NCBI GenBank assembly: GCA_023380515.1
Contig: JAMCRH010000109.1
Span: 1 to 40,133, forward strand
DNA: 40,133 bases
From: Gammaproteobacteria bacterium
Lineage (GTDB): Bacteria > Pseudomonadota > Gammaproteobacteria > Enterobacterales > Alteromonadaceae
Direction of reading: 5' to 3'
The notes below the pieces were generated by a model, which saw nothing but the letters and a program-made list of their open reading frames with translations, had not been told where the DNA came from and did no database searches. The stretch's first letter is position 1. Each line of letters starts with the position of its first letter. The position numbers and the translations under genes were made by a program. Positions 11,223 through 19,751 of this stretch are shown here, piece by piece.

Positions 11223-12665
11223 GTGCGAAAAGGATTACAGCGCCAACGCGATCAACGGCCGAATGTTGTACCGGTTTCCCCGCAAGACAGGGAGCAGGAT
11301 TTTTGGGTCGTGGAACACATCCGTCGTCAAGACGCTCATGAGGAGCGGTTTGACGATCGCGAAGTGGTTGCGAAGCTACACAATAGCGATCAATCGCTGA
11401 CACAGAAAATTGTGGCGCGGGCGCATCATCTAGCCGAGTCACGGCAAGTTCTGAGTGCAATGCAAAGCACCCAAGGTGCCTTGTCTTCGTTACGCTGGAT
11501 TATTCTGGGCTTAGCGGTTTTGACGGGGTTTTCGTTGGTGAATTCAGCATTGATGTTTTCGCACCCGAATATCAATGTACTCGGGCTGTTAGCTGCGGTG
11601 TTGTTCGTCAATTTTATCATGCTCATACTGTGGGGCATCAGCATGGTTTGGCGACCGTCGTGGCAGGGCGGAATTGCGGGGCGCGTTCTGGCTTTATTTA
11701 GTTGGATGCAAAAAACGTTTCGCCCAGAGAAGAGCAAAGAGAAAAGCAACAAGCAGCGCGAAAGCACGTTGCAAAGTTGGTTAGCGGTGCAGCAACAAGC
11801 TGGCTTATTGCAACTGTGGTTGAGTCGATGGACACACTTATTTTGGTTGACGACACTGGTTGTAGCGGCGATTCATATCAGTCTGCGTTTCGCATTTGAA
11901 GGCTACCAGCTCGTTTGGTCAACGACGATTCTTAGCGACGACAGCGTTTTTGTATTTTTAGCGCTGTTTACGTGGGCAACTGAACTATTCGGTATTGCTT
12001 CACCCACCTTAATTGAAGCCCACCAAGCAGGTCAGTCATACAGTTACATCCTGTCGCCACGTAGCACAGGGTTATGGATTCTCAGTGTTATTATCCTGTT
12101 TGGTGTTTTGCCGCGGTTAATTTTATGGCTAGTCACTCGGAAGCTGTATCAACGTCGCCAACGGCGTATGCAGCTCGACTTCACCCAACCCGGCTTAGCT
12201 CAATTGATACCGCGATTGCAACCGCAACAATCGGACGTGGTTGATCCAGAACCCGATGCGCTTCCAACGCAGAGACGTCAACGGTCGGCGGTCATAGGGA
12301 AGGACTATTTAGTTTTCACGTTAGATTACGAGCCTGTTCCGGAGTGGAATGACGTATTTTTACTTGAAGACCGTGGTGTGGTTGCTTCACAAGCTCAACG
12401 TGAGGCGCTATTACAGGCATTAGCGGCGAAACCCGCGCGAAAAGTGCTGGTTCGGATTGACACTCAAATTACACCAGACCGCGGTAGTTTACGCTATCTG
12501 GCGAAACTGCAACCGCACTGTAATCAACTTGCGGTTTGGTGTGTCGGTCATGGTAAGTATCAAACGCAATGGCAGGAGCTGTTAGCAGAACAACACATTT
12601 CCGGCTTTACCTTTCCTGACGAAGCAATTCGGTGGCTACGCGACGAGGATATTGATCATGGCTGA
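11223..12665 (+). CDS. DUF2868-type membrane protein
   Basis: A 480-residue inner-membrane protein of unknown function that I place in the DUF2868 family from its layout and its partner gene. Residues 1-85 are hydrophilic and helical. Transmembrane segments appear at about 91-111, 119-143, 205-225 and 284-304, separated by a basic loop (165-182, KSKEKSNKQRE). The last ~170 residues form a soluble domain containing VLVRIDTQITPDRGSLRYL. The start used is a GTG; AGGAAGGAG lies 12 bases upstream, which is rather far, so the start is uncertain. The stop overlaps the start of the following GTPase gene by eight bases. This coupled membrane-protein/GTPase pair recurs in gammaproteobacteria, but its task is not known to me. 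Confidence 0.75.
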   Translation: MRKGLQRQRDQRPNVVPVSPQDREQDFWVVEHIRRQDAHEERFDDREVVAKLHNSDQSLTQKIVARAHHLAESRQVLSAMQSTQGALSSLRWIILGLAVLTGFSLVNSALMFSHPNINVLGLLAAVLFVNFIMLILWGISMVWRPSWQGGIAGRVLALFSWMQKTFRPEKSKEKSNKQRESTLQSWLAVQQQAGLLQLWLSRWTHLFWLTTLVVAAIHISLRFAFEGYQLVWSTTILSDDSVFVFLALFTWATELFGIASPTLIEAHQAGQSYSYILSPRSTGLWILSVIILFGVLPRLILWLVTRKLYQRRQRRMQLDFTQPGLAQLIPRLQPQQSDVVDPEPDALPTQRRQRSAVIGKDYLVFTLDYEPVPEWNDVFLLEDRGVVASQAQREALLQALAAKPARKVLVRIDTQITPDRGSLRYLAKLQPHCNQLAVWCVGHGKYQTQWQELLAEQHISGFTFPDEAIRWLRDEDIDHG

Positions 12666-14022
12666 AGCATTACAAGTTTGCGTGGTTGGCCATACTAACA
12701 CTGGCAAGACCTCGTTTGTGCGGACATTGCTGCAGAATACCAGTTTTGGTGAGGTGTCAGATCGTCCAAGCACAACCCGTGACGTCCGTCGAGCGGAGCT
12801 GAAGTTAGGCGACGACGTCGTGCTCGAAATATTTGATACTCCAGGTCTTGAAGATGGGCTAGGCCTATATGAGTATTTACAGTCCTTGCAGACTGACCAA
12901 GACAGGTCTCGCCACAACGGTCCGGAACAGATTCGGACATTTCTGCAAGCGCCAGCCGCAAAAGATGAATTTGAGCAAGAAGCAAAAGTATTGCGACAAT
13001 TGCTTCAGGTTGACGCGGCTTTTTATTTAATCGATTGCCGCGATCCCGTCCTGCCGAAATATCAAGACGAGCTCGATATTTTACGGCGCTGCGGGAAACC
13101 AATTTTACCGGTGCTCAATTTCACCGCGCATGCTGATCAGCAATCAGCAGCTTGGCAACAAGCGTTAGCGCAAGTGAATTTGCATGGCTGGATTGAATTC
13201 GATACGGTGAGTTTGCCCGAACATGGCGACAGCGAGATTTTCCAGCATCTAGCAACCTTACTACCGAAACATCGAACGCACTTACACACCATTCAGCAGC
13301 AACGACAACGCCAAGCGCAACAAAGAATAATCGCTGCACGCCGGGAAATAAGTGAGTTACTCTTAGACGTGGCGGCCTATTCAGAACGAATAGCGAGTGA
13401 TGAGCTCGACCAATTGAGTCAGATAACTGCAGCGATGGAACAGCGCGTGGTGGCCCGTGAACAGCGTAGCGTGACGGCAATTTTGCAGATTTTTGGTTTC
13501 CCAGCCAATGCCGCGACCTTGCAACGTCTGGCCGTTGGTCAACAAGCTTGGCAAGCCCCTTTATTTGCGCCGGAAACACTTAAAGAATTCGGCATCAAAG
13601 CGTCGAAAGGCATCGTCACCGGTGGTGCAGCGGGTGCTGGTTTTGATTTGATGGTTGGCGGCCTCAGCCTTGGTGCTGGTACGGTTATCGGTGCGGCCGC
13701 GGGTGGGCTTTGGCAAAGCTGGCAGCAGTATGGCCGGCGGATTAAACATGCGGTGCAAGGGCACAGTGAAATCCATATCCAACCAGAAATTATTCGGTTG
13801 TTGGCAGCTCGCCAACAACAGCTCGTTCAAGCCCTCATGCGGCGCGGTCACGCTGCAATCACACCACTTAGTCTAGTTAACGAGAACGCTGAGTTCCATG
13901 AGCCTGCTCGCTTTAAATTATTTCTTGCCCGCGCTCGCGCCCACCCGCAGTGGTCCACGTTAAACCAGGAAAAGTTTGATGACTCGCTCGAGCGCAGCCA
14001 ATGCCTGCGGTTACTTGACTAA
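12658..14022 (+). CDS. GTPase with C-terminal DUF3482 domain
   Basis: A TRAFAC-type GTPase of 454 residues. The P-loop GHTNTGKTS is at residues 11-19, a switch-I-like STTRDV follows, and G3 is DTPGLEDG. The G4 position is degenerate (VLNFTAHAD instead of NKxD), so base specificity may differ. The middle is helical and Gln/Arg-rich. A glycine-zipper stretch (GGAAGAGFDLMVGGLSLGAG) in the DUF3482 region could insert into or lie against a membrane. The ATG at 12658 is chosen over an upstream TTG because GAGGAT lies seven bases before it; it overlaps the upstream DUF2868 stop (ATGGCTGA). The pair probably forms a membrane-associated GTPase unit, perhaps for envelope or membrane maintenance; this is inference. 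Confidence 0.82.
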   Translation: MAEALQVCVVGHTNTGKTSFVRTLLQNTSFGEVSDRPSTTRDVRRAELKLGDDVVLEIFDTPGLEDGLGLYEYLQSLQTDQDRSRHNGPEQIRTFLQAPAAKDEFEQEAKVLRQLLQVDAAFYLIDCRDPVLPKYQDELDILRRCGKPILPVLNFTAHADQQSAAWQQALAQVNLHGWIEFDTVSLPEHGDSEIFQHLATLLPKHRTHLHTIQQQRQRQAQQRIIAARREISELLLDVAAYSERIASDELDQLSQITAAMEQRVVAREQRSVTAILQIFGFPANAATLQRLAVGQQAWQAPLFAPETLKEFGIKASKGIVTGGAAGAGFDLMVGGLSLGAGTVIGAAAGGLWQSWQQYGRRIKHAVQGHSEIHIQPEIIRLLAARQQQLVQALMRRGHAAITPLSLVNENAEFHEPARFKLFLARARAHPQWSTLNQEKFDDSLERSQCLRLLD

Positions 14023-14108
14023 CAATCTTTGACAGTTTCTTGCGCTTTTCTCAGTTATGTTGCGAGTACGAGCTAGCAACTTAATTCATTTGAAGCAGTC
14101 TGAAGGCT

Positions 14109-14807
14109 ATGAAACGAAGCGTTATCTTATTAATTCTGCTGTTGCTTGGCCAGTTAACGGGCTGCGCAAGTCGTCTACCCGAAAATGCCCATACGCTCGA
14201 TCGGGAAGCCGCGATGACTGAATTGAGCCAACGAATTGAGCGGGTCGGTTATCGGCGCGTGCGCATATCGCCAGGCGTGGACGAGTTTTTAAATGTCGCC
14301 GCAGCAATATTAGAGCAGCAAGCTGAACTGATGTACGAATACCGAATCCGCGCGGAATTTCATCGTGATGTGCAAGCATTTTTGTGGGCCTATCAAGGTG
14401 CGAGTACTGATGAGTTGCAAGCGGCGGCGCGTGCGTTTGATGCCCAAGCAAGCGCTGACGAAGACAAGATAGCGCCGAAGTTAGCCGCGTACCAACTGGC
14501 TAACCGACGCATTCAAGAACGCAATCGGGCTCTGGCGGTAGAAATTTCAGCGCAAATGTTAGTGGCTGGGTATTTGCTGAAGGAGCATCGCGATGCGGTT
14601 ATGGTCTTTGCGCTTGCTAATATGTTAAGTGGGTTGACCGGAGGGCATGGCAACCGAACTCATGATAACGATTTAATTTTAGCGCTGCTGCGGGCACGAG
14701 ACCAATTGCAGTTAGCTCGGGAAGCTAATGCTTTGATTCGAATTGAGCAGGCAACCATTGCCGCTATCGATGATTTGCAACGCGACTTAGAAAGACTTAA
14801 CCAGTGA
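14109..14807 (+). CDS. Hypothetical helical lipoprotein
   Basis: I do not recognise a family. The protein (232 residues) starts with a short lipoprotein signal and lipobox LTGC (Cys19). The mature part is predominantly helical and charged, rich in Ala, Arg, Glu and Gln (for example ELSQRIERVGYRRVRI, ELQAAARAFDAQASADEDK), with no cysteine other than the lipidated one. A hydrophobic stretch VMVFALANMLSGLTGG lies about two thirds along. It follows the DUF3482 GTPase by 86 bases in the same direction and precedes another lipoprotein gene by 16 bases, so it is probably co-transcribed with at least the latter. Confidence 0.7.
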   Translation: MKRSVILLILLLLGQLTGCASRLPENAHTLDREAAMTELSQRIERVGYRRVRISPGVDEFLNVAAAILEQQAELMYEYRIRAEFHRDVQAFLWAYQGASTDELQAAARAFDAQASADEDKIAPKLAAYQLANRRIQERNRALAVEISAQMLVAGYLLKEHRDAVMVFALANMLSGLTGGHGNRTHDNDLILALLRARDQLQLAREANALIRIEQATIAAIDDLQRDLERLNQ

Positions 14808-14823
14808 TGAGAGGTAATCTCTG

Positions 14824-15996
14824 ATGCAATATGTAACAGCAACAATCGCACAAGAACGGCGACCGTTTTTCCGTAAATCAGCACTTGCTGTACTTATCGC
14901 GCTTGGCGCGCTAACGATCGCAGCTTGTAGCACACAGCCAGCAGAGCAAACTCGTCGTGTTGCGACAACCTCAGACCCGTCTACGGCTTCCATTGCTCGG
15001 CGCGCGTTTGATTTCCGTGACGCTGATATTCGGGTGCCGAACTACTTCGACACCCAAGGGCTCGAGTTTTGTACCTTCGACGTTCAAAATGAGCACCCGA
15101 ACTGTCCGTTGTATCGGCCGGTTGTGCGCATGTACTTTGACGTGGCGGACGTCAGTGGTGAAGGTTTTGGTGTCGACGCGGTGCGTGATTACGACGCTCG
15201 CGGCTTAGTGAACATGCTAGAAAATCAATTCGCTGGGATTAATCGTTTTCGGATCGTGACTCGTGACGACCAAGTTGTGAGTCAAGAGCTAGCGACATTT
15301 CGTCAGCAACAGGGCGATGCCGCTGCGGATGCACGTGCTGCCGAGCAGCGAATTCTGGCGCCGGATTATGTGATTAAACTCGACACCTTACGGTCAGTAA
15401 AAAACCAAGGCAGTATCACAGGTTGGATGGATTACAGCTTCGAAATTACCGCGTCGGTATTGAACCCGTTTAGCCGTGAGATTATGGCGTATCCAAATCT
15501 TGGTAAAGTGCGAGTGGACTCAGCCGATGTTCGCGATCGTCGGCAACTGCAGTTTGTCACCGCCAATGACCGTTACGTAAGTGGTTTCCGTTACTTTGAT
15601 TCGGCTCACGTGCAAGCAGTACTCAATGATATGGCGTCGCGCGGAATCGATATTTTGCTTACCCGGATGTTGGCAGAAATGCCAGCTACTGCACAGGTGG
15701 TCGGCATTCGTGGTGATCAAATTAGTTTAGACCGTGGTCAAAACGCCGGTGTACTGCCGAACGAAACCATGATCATCTTTGAGTACGAAGCCGGCTTTGC
15801 AACCCCCATTGGCGTCGCAGAAGTGACCCCGTCGATGACCAGCTCGGTGGGTGAAATTGTGCGCTGGAAAAACTCAGCAGATGCACGCCGAGTACGAAGT
15901 GCCGCCAACGGCGGTATCTATCGTCCAGACAGTGAGCGGCGAGTATTTGCCGTCAGCGTCGGAGCACCATATACGTTCTTGCGTGATCGCACCTAA
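14824..15996 (+). CDS. Lipoprotein with CsgG/FlgT-like features
   Basis: A 390-residue exported protein with lipobox IAAC (Cys35) after a basic N-terminus. The central part (MYFDVADVSGEGFG, LVNMLENQFAGINRFRIVTRD, APDYVIKLDTLRSVK) resembles the CsgG-like fold found in outer-membrane assembly lipoproteins: a GxG(x)-rich start, a helix near a 'RFRIV' strand, and a 'PDYVI' strand. The C-terminal part (GDQISLDRGQNAGVLPNETMIIFEYE ending GEIVRW, split here across two strands) is like the small beta domain at the end of FlgT. Neither curli nor flagellar genes are nearby. GAGAGG lies about ten bases before the ATG. It probably acts at the outer membrane together with the preceding lipoprotein; the role is unknown. 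Confidence 0.65.
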   Translation: MQYVTATIAQERRPFFRKSALAVLIALGALTIAACSTQPAEQTRRVATTSDPSTASIARRAFDFRDADIRVPNYFDTQGLEFCTFDVQNEHPNCPLYRPVVRMYFDVADVSGEGFGVDAVRDYDARGLVNMLENQFAGINRFRIVTRDDQVVSQELATFRQQQGDAAADARAAEQRILAPDYVIKLDTLRSVKNQGSITGWMDYSFEITASVLNPFSREIMAYPNLGKVRVDSADVRDRRQLQFVTANDRYVSGFRYFDSAHVQAVLNDMASRGIDILLTRMLAEMPATAQVVGIRGDQISLDRGQNAGVLPNETMIIFEYEAGFATPIGVAEVTPSMTSSVGEIVRWKNSADARRVRSAANGGIYRPDSERRVFAVSVGAPYTFLRDRT

Positions 15997-16018
15997 GCAA
16001 GTTCAATTCAGGTATACG

Positions 16019-16062
16019 AAAAAGGCTTGCGGTTTTATGGTTGAACCGCAAGCCTTTTGTTT
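16019..16062 (+). terminator. Strong hairpin terminator after the lipoprotein genes
   Basis: A 14-bp perfect stem (16021-16034 with 16044-16057), nine-base loop, is followed by TGTTT and preceded by A residues. It ends the rightward run of genes from 11223 to 15996 and might also stop leftward transcripts. Confidence 0.8.
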
Positions 16063-16170
16063 AGCTGTTGCTTAATTAGTTGTTGCAAGAAGAACCTTGT
16101 CGCAATGTTCTTAACTAGACGCCAATGCTATTGCCTAGCGGCAAAAGTCCTTACCTAAACCGCAGAGCGC

Positions 16171-16737
16171 TTAAAAGTGAAACGCAGCGCCTAACATCCA
16201 GCGATCGTTATTCGCAAATGAATAGCCTGCGACAATGCTAAAGGTCGGGGCAATCCAGTAGCGTCCTTGTAAATGAATCACCACATCATCGTCGTCATTC
16301 ACGTCGATATACTCAGCTTCAACGCCAAGTTCAAGGTTATGAGCGAGCTTGTGGCGGGCACCAACAAACACGTTGAATCCTGAATCTGAACTTGAAATAC
16401 CGTTAAACTTAAAGCGTTCACGCACTAGACCCGCACCACCGTAAGCGACGGTATCAAGTTGAACATAATGCTTGTAGCCAAAGCCGAGCTTGGTGAGGTC
16501 GACATCGAAACTTTGTACGGATTGGTTAGCATGGCTTAAGCGGAAAAAGAAATCTTCGGTGACAGATGCGGAGAGGGCTAACTTATAACCGTCCAGGTCT
16601 GTATTGTTCACGCGTGTTTCTTGGTATTGCGCCGCAATATAATCGAAAGCCGGCTCGTTGGCGGCGACACTCATAGTCGTTAGCGGTAAAGCGCCGACCA
16701 TTAAGGCAATGAGTCCAGTCGTTTTGTTCATCTTCAT
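16171..16737 (-). CDS. Outer-membrane beta-barrel protein
   Basis: A 188-residue exported protein with a cleavable signal peptide (MKMNKTTGLIALMVGALPL, predicted cut after the SVA of TMSVAANEP). The mature part is a chain of alternating hydrophobic/polar strands, such as YIAAQYQETRV, LGFGYKHYV, FNVFVGARHKL, LELGVEAEYIDV and FSIVAGYSFA, and ends in Phe, which is typical of a small eight-stranded OmpA-like or Ail/OmpX-like barrel. The longer frame from 16851 is rejected because AGGAG lies seven bases before the ATG at 16737 and the signal peptide starts there. It is divergent from the substrate-binding protein gene; the 209 bases between them hold no promoter I can defend. Confidence 0.82.
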   Translation of the reverse strand: MKMNKTTGLIALMVGALPLTTMSVAANEPAFDYIAAQYQETRVNNTDLDGYKLALSASVTEDFFFRLSHANQSVQSFDVDLTKLGFGYKHYVQLDTVAYGGAGLVRERFKFNGISSSDSGFNVFVGARHKLAHNLELGVEAEYIDVNDDDDVVIHLQGRYWIAPTFSIVAGYSFANNDRWMLGAAFHF

Positions 16738-16946
16738 GGTCTTACTCCTGTCGTTATAGTCAGAGACTAACAGCCCTAAGTGTATACTGGAGGTTGTCAT
16801 TTCGCTGTGGCAAAAATCGTCAACAATTGTCAAATTGGTGTAAAAATCCAATCGGTTAACCCTTACATTTCAGTGCGAGAGGGCGTAAGTTAAGGACTGC
16901 AAGCGTGAGAATTGCCGATGAAAAAGATAATAAAAAGGGGGAGAGA

Positions 16947-18131
16947 ATGAATTTAACCAAGAAGGTCGGTACGCTATTAACGAGTGCTCTGCTGCTACAT
17001 CTTGTTGGATGTGGTCAGCAAGCTCAAGAACCACTACGCATTGGCGCGACGATGTCGCAGACTGGCGCGTATCAAACCCAAGGACAGGCAGCACGCAACG
17101 GCTATTTACTCTGCGAGCAGGACTTAAATGCAGCAGGAGGACTCTTGGGACGTCCGGTTGAGTTTGTTGTTTATGATGACGAGTCGAGCCAAGAGCGAGC
17201 GCGTGCCTTGTACGAGCAATTAATCAGTGTGGAACAAGTTGACGCCATTATGGGTCCCTATGGTTCAACACTTACCGAAGCGGTTGCTCCGATTACAGAG
17301 AAACATCGTTACGTACATATTTCACCATTGGCCGCGACTTCTTCGATTTGGGAACAAGGGCGACATCACTTATTTATGGTATTGCCGCCCGCTGATGTTT
17401 TCCTTGCTGGGTTGATTAACATGGCCGAACAACACGGTTATCAGCGCGTAGCTGTGTTGTATGAAGACGCATTATTTCCGGCTGCTGCTGCACAAGGAGC
17501 AATCGATTTAGCTACTAGCAAAGGCATGGACGTTGTCTTTCAACAGGCGTATACCAGCGGCACGGAGGATTTCCGTAGCTACCTTAGCGACATCGCTACC
17601 GCAGAAACGCAGGTATTAGCGTTAGCGGCGTCCGCATTGACCAACTTTGTCACCATTACGCAACAACTCAAAGAGCTTGATATTAATGTTCAACTCATGG
17701 GTACCTCGGGGGCCGTGGACGAGTTTCAACACGCGCTTGGTGCCGACGCTGATTATGTAATGGGGCTGTCGGCATGGGAAGCGTCGGTTCCACTGCCTGG
17801 TTCAGAACAGTTTGTGCGTAATTACCAAGCTCGTTTTCAGCGCGCTCCAAGCTTCCATGCCGCTGGCGCTTATGGCAGTTGTCAACTGCTTGCCCACGCG
17901 ATTACCAGCGCAGGTAGCTTGAATAGTGACGCCATTCGCGATGTGTTACTGAATTTAGAAATGACCACTGTTTTTGGCCCATTCGCAGTTGATAAGCGCG
18001 GCTATCAAACGGCTCATCAAGGCGTGTTTGTGCAGTGGCAAGACGGCGAAAAACGTGTGATTTGGCCACATGAACAAGCAGTATCCGAACCACGGATCAC
18101 GATGCCAACTTGGTCGGAACGGGCAAACTAG
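16947..18131 (+). CDS. ABC-transporter substrate-binding lipoprotein (LivJ-like)
   Basis: A 394-residue periplasmic binding protein of the branched-chain amino acid/amide type (periplasmic-binding fold I). It has a lipoprotein signal with lipobox LVGC (Cys22). The first lobe contains LRIGATMSQTGAYQTQGQ, the NAAGGLLGRPVEFVVYDDES pattern and MGPYGSTLTEAVAPI; the second lobe has VAVLYEDALFPAAAAQGA and the closing segment FGPFAVDKRGYQTAHQG. GGGGGAG lies just before the ATG at 16947, so the longer GTG frame from 16905 is rejected. No permease or ATPase gene is adjacent, so it must work with a distant transporter or act as a sensor/solute scavenger. The ligand cannot be told from sequence. Confidence 0.88.
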   Translation: MNLTKKVGTLLTSALLLHLVGCGQQAQEPLRIGATMSQTGAYQTQGQAARNGYLLCEQDLNAAGGLLGRPVEFVVYDDESSQERARALYEQLISVEQVDAIMGPYGSTLTEAVAPITEKHRYVHISPLAATSSIWEQGRHHLFMVLPPADVFLAGLINMAEQHGYQRVAVLYEDALFPAAAAQGAIDLATSKGMDVVFQQAYTSGTEDFRSYLSDIATAETQVLALAASALTNFVTITQQLKELDINVQLMGTSGAVDEFQHALGADADYVMGLSAWEASVPLPGSEQFVRNYQARFQRAPSFHAAGAYGSCQLLAHAITSAGSLNSDAIRDVLLNLEMTTVFGPFAVDKRGYQTAHQGVFVQWQDGEKRVIWPHEQAVSEPRITMPTWSERAN

Positions 18132-18174
18132 CCGTTCATTGCTACCTCGATATCGACTTCCAGCAATGACCAAC

Positions 18175-18205
18175 AAAAAAGCTCACGCAGTTTTGCGTGA
18201 GCTTT
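18175..18205 (-). terminator. Hairpin terminator between convergent genes
   Basis: A 12-bp perfect stem (18178-18189 with 18194-18205) with a four-base loop and, for the leftward amidohydrolase transcript, a six-U tail (18175-18180). The rightward transcript has only a weak U-run, so it may work better for the minus strand. Confidence 0.8.
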
Positions 18206-18223
18206 GTCAATGGCGCCCATGGG

Positions 18224-19591
18224 TTATCGAGCCAGAAATTCCTCTGGAAACGACATCACCCAGTTAATGAAAAGCTCGGTGCCGACTTTTAATGCAGCTT
18301 CGTCAGCATAGAAGTAGGGCGAATGATTGCTTGGTGCAGTCGCAGGATCCTGATCGTGCGGTGTTATGCCAAGGAAAACAAACATGCCAGGCACTTCTTG
18401 AGCAAAGAACGAGAAGTCCTCAGCGCCGGTGACTAAGTCATTTTCACGTACGTTGCCATCACCGGCAACTTGTCGCGTGAGCGGTAATAAGTGTTCAACT
18501 AATTCAGGGTGATTGACGGTAACGGGGTAGCCTTCGTGAATGTGCACGTGAGCTTCGGCACCGGCAGAGCGCGCGGTGTATTCAGCAGTGCGGGTTAGCT
18601 TATCGAAAATTTCAGAGCGAATACCCATATCAAAATTACGGATAGTGCCTTCGAGGTAAACCTCGTCTGGAATGATGTTGTTACGAATACCGCCTTCAAC
18701 AATTCCAAAGCTGACGACCGCTGGCGCTTTAGTAATATCCACCTGGCGACTAACGATGGTTTGGACATTATTAATGACTTGCGCTGCAGTGACGATAGGG
18801 TCGACGCCACCCCATGGCCGTGAGCCATGAGTTTGTTCGCCTTTGATGGTTATTTCGAAACGGTCGGAAGAAGCCATCAAGGGGCCCTTACGATAGCCGA
18901 TAACACCGGTATTGGCTGCTGACCAAACATGAATCCCGAGCACTGCGTCGGGTTGCACGTCGGCAAAAATCCCTTCTTTGAGCATGAGTTCAGCGCCGCC
19001 TTCCTCGCCTTCTGGCGCACCTTCTTCGGCAGGTTGGAAGATAAACATCACATTACCTGTAATTTCGTCACGATGAGCAGCTAAGTGCGTGGCCGCACCC
19101 ATGAGCATGGCGACATGCAGGTCGTGGCCGCAAGCGTGCATCACCGGTACTTCTCGGCCACGATACTCACCCATTGCTTGTGAGGCGAATGGCACATCCG
19201 TTAACTCCTTTACGGGGAGTGCGTCCATATCTGCGCGTAACGCAATGGTGGGGCCGGGCTGGCCGCCACGGAGAAACCCAACCACACCTGTGTGGGCAAT
19301 ATCTGTTTGTACCTCAATACCTAAATTTCGAAGATGTTCGGCGACTAAAGCGGCTGTGCGAAATTCGCGGTTACTTAGCTCAGGATGTTGATGGATGTCG
19401 CGGCGCCACTCAATGACTTGCTGCTCAAGGTTTGAGCTGATGGTATGAAGTGAGCTGTGGTCATGAGCAGAGGCTGAACTAAACACGAGCGGCGAGGCAA
19501 AAAGCAATGCCGCGGCAACTAAACGATGTGCTGTACTACGTGGATGACGGTGTTGATGTCGGTGTGAATGACGGTCCTGAGTTCGGTGCAT
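18224..19591 (-). CDS. Exported M20-family amidohydrolase
   Basis: A metal-dependent amidohydrolase of the M20D type (hippurate hydrolase/N-acyl-amino-acid amidohydrolase relatives), 455 residues. Metal and catalytic features are visible: ALRADMDALPV (D121, D123), HACGHDLHV (C154, H156), FQPAEEG (E189, E190) and TGAEDFSFF near the end. A hydrophobic segment at 24-41 followed by SASA-HDH indicates export with signal peptidase I cleavage after about residue 42. The n-region before it is unusually His-rich: seven His in the first 22 residues. GGAG lies seven bases before the ATG, supporting this start. The likely role is release of amino acids from N-acyl conjugates in the periplasm; the substrate is not determined. 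Confidence 0.88.
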   Translation of the reverse strand: MHRTQDRHSHRHQHRHPRSTAHRLVAAALLFASPLVFSSASAHDHSSLHTISSNLEQQVIEWRRDIHQHPELSNREFRTAALVAEHLRNLGIEVQTDIAHTGVVGFLRGGQPGPTIALRADMDALPVKELTDVPFASQAMGEYRGREVPVMHACGHDLHVAMLMGAATHLAAHRDEITGNVMFIFQPAEEGAPEGEEGGAELMLKEGIFADVQPDAVLGIHVWSAANTGVIGYRKGPLMASSDRFEITIKGEQTHGSRPWGGVDPIVTAAQVINNVQTIVSRQVDITKAPAVVSFGIVEGGIRNNIIPDEVYLEGTIRNFDMGIRSEIFDKLTRTAEYTARSAGAEAHVHIHEGYPVTVNHPELVEHLLPLTRQVAGDGNVRENDLVTGAEDFSFFAQEVPGMFVFLGITPHDQDPATAPSNHSPYFYADEAALKVGTELFINWVMSFPEEFLAR

Positions 19592-19686
19592 GGCTATACT
19601 CCTACTGTGTCGCTGACGCTAATTTTAAGTTGACTAAACATCTCGTCTAAACCATAGAGTTTTCAGCAGTATGGCAGTATGCTGTG

Positions 19687-19722
19687 CAGACGACAACTCA
19701 GACGACAACTCAGACGACAACT
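19687..19722. repeat. Three tandem copies of a 12-bp unit
   Basis: CAGACGACAACT occurs three times head to tail (19687-19698, 19699-19710, 19711-19722) in the 5' region of the YgjP-like gene. If translated from the upstream ATG at 19671 it would encode a DDNS repeat, but that ATG has no ribosome-binding site, so it is more likely leader sequence. Confidence 0.9.
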
Positions 19723-19751
19723 ATAGCGAGACGGGTGGAGTGGTGAACTCA

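Noticed and set aside
19671..19751. DDNS repeat as the N-terminus of the YgjP-like protein
   Set aside because: The ATG at 19671 has no ribosome-binding site, the family does not carry such an extension, and GGTGGAG lies directly before later start codons.
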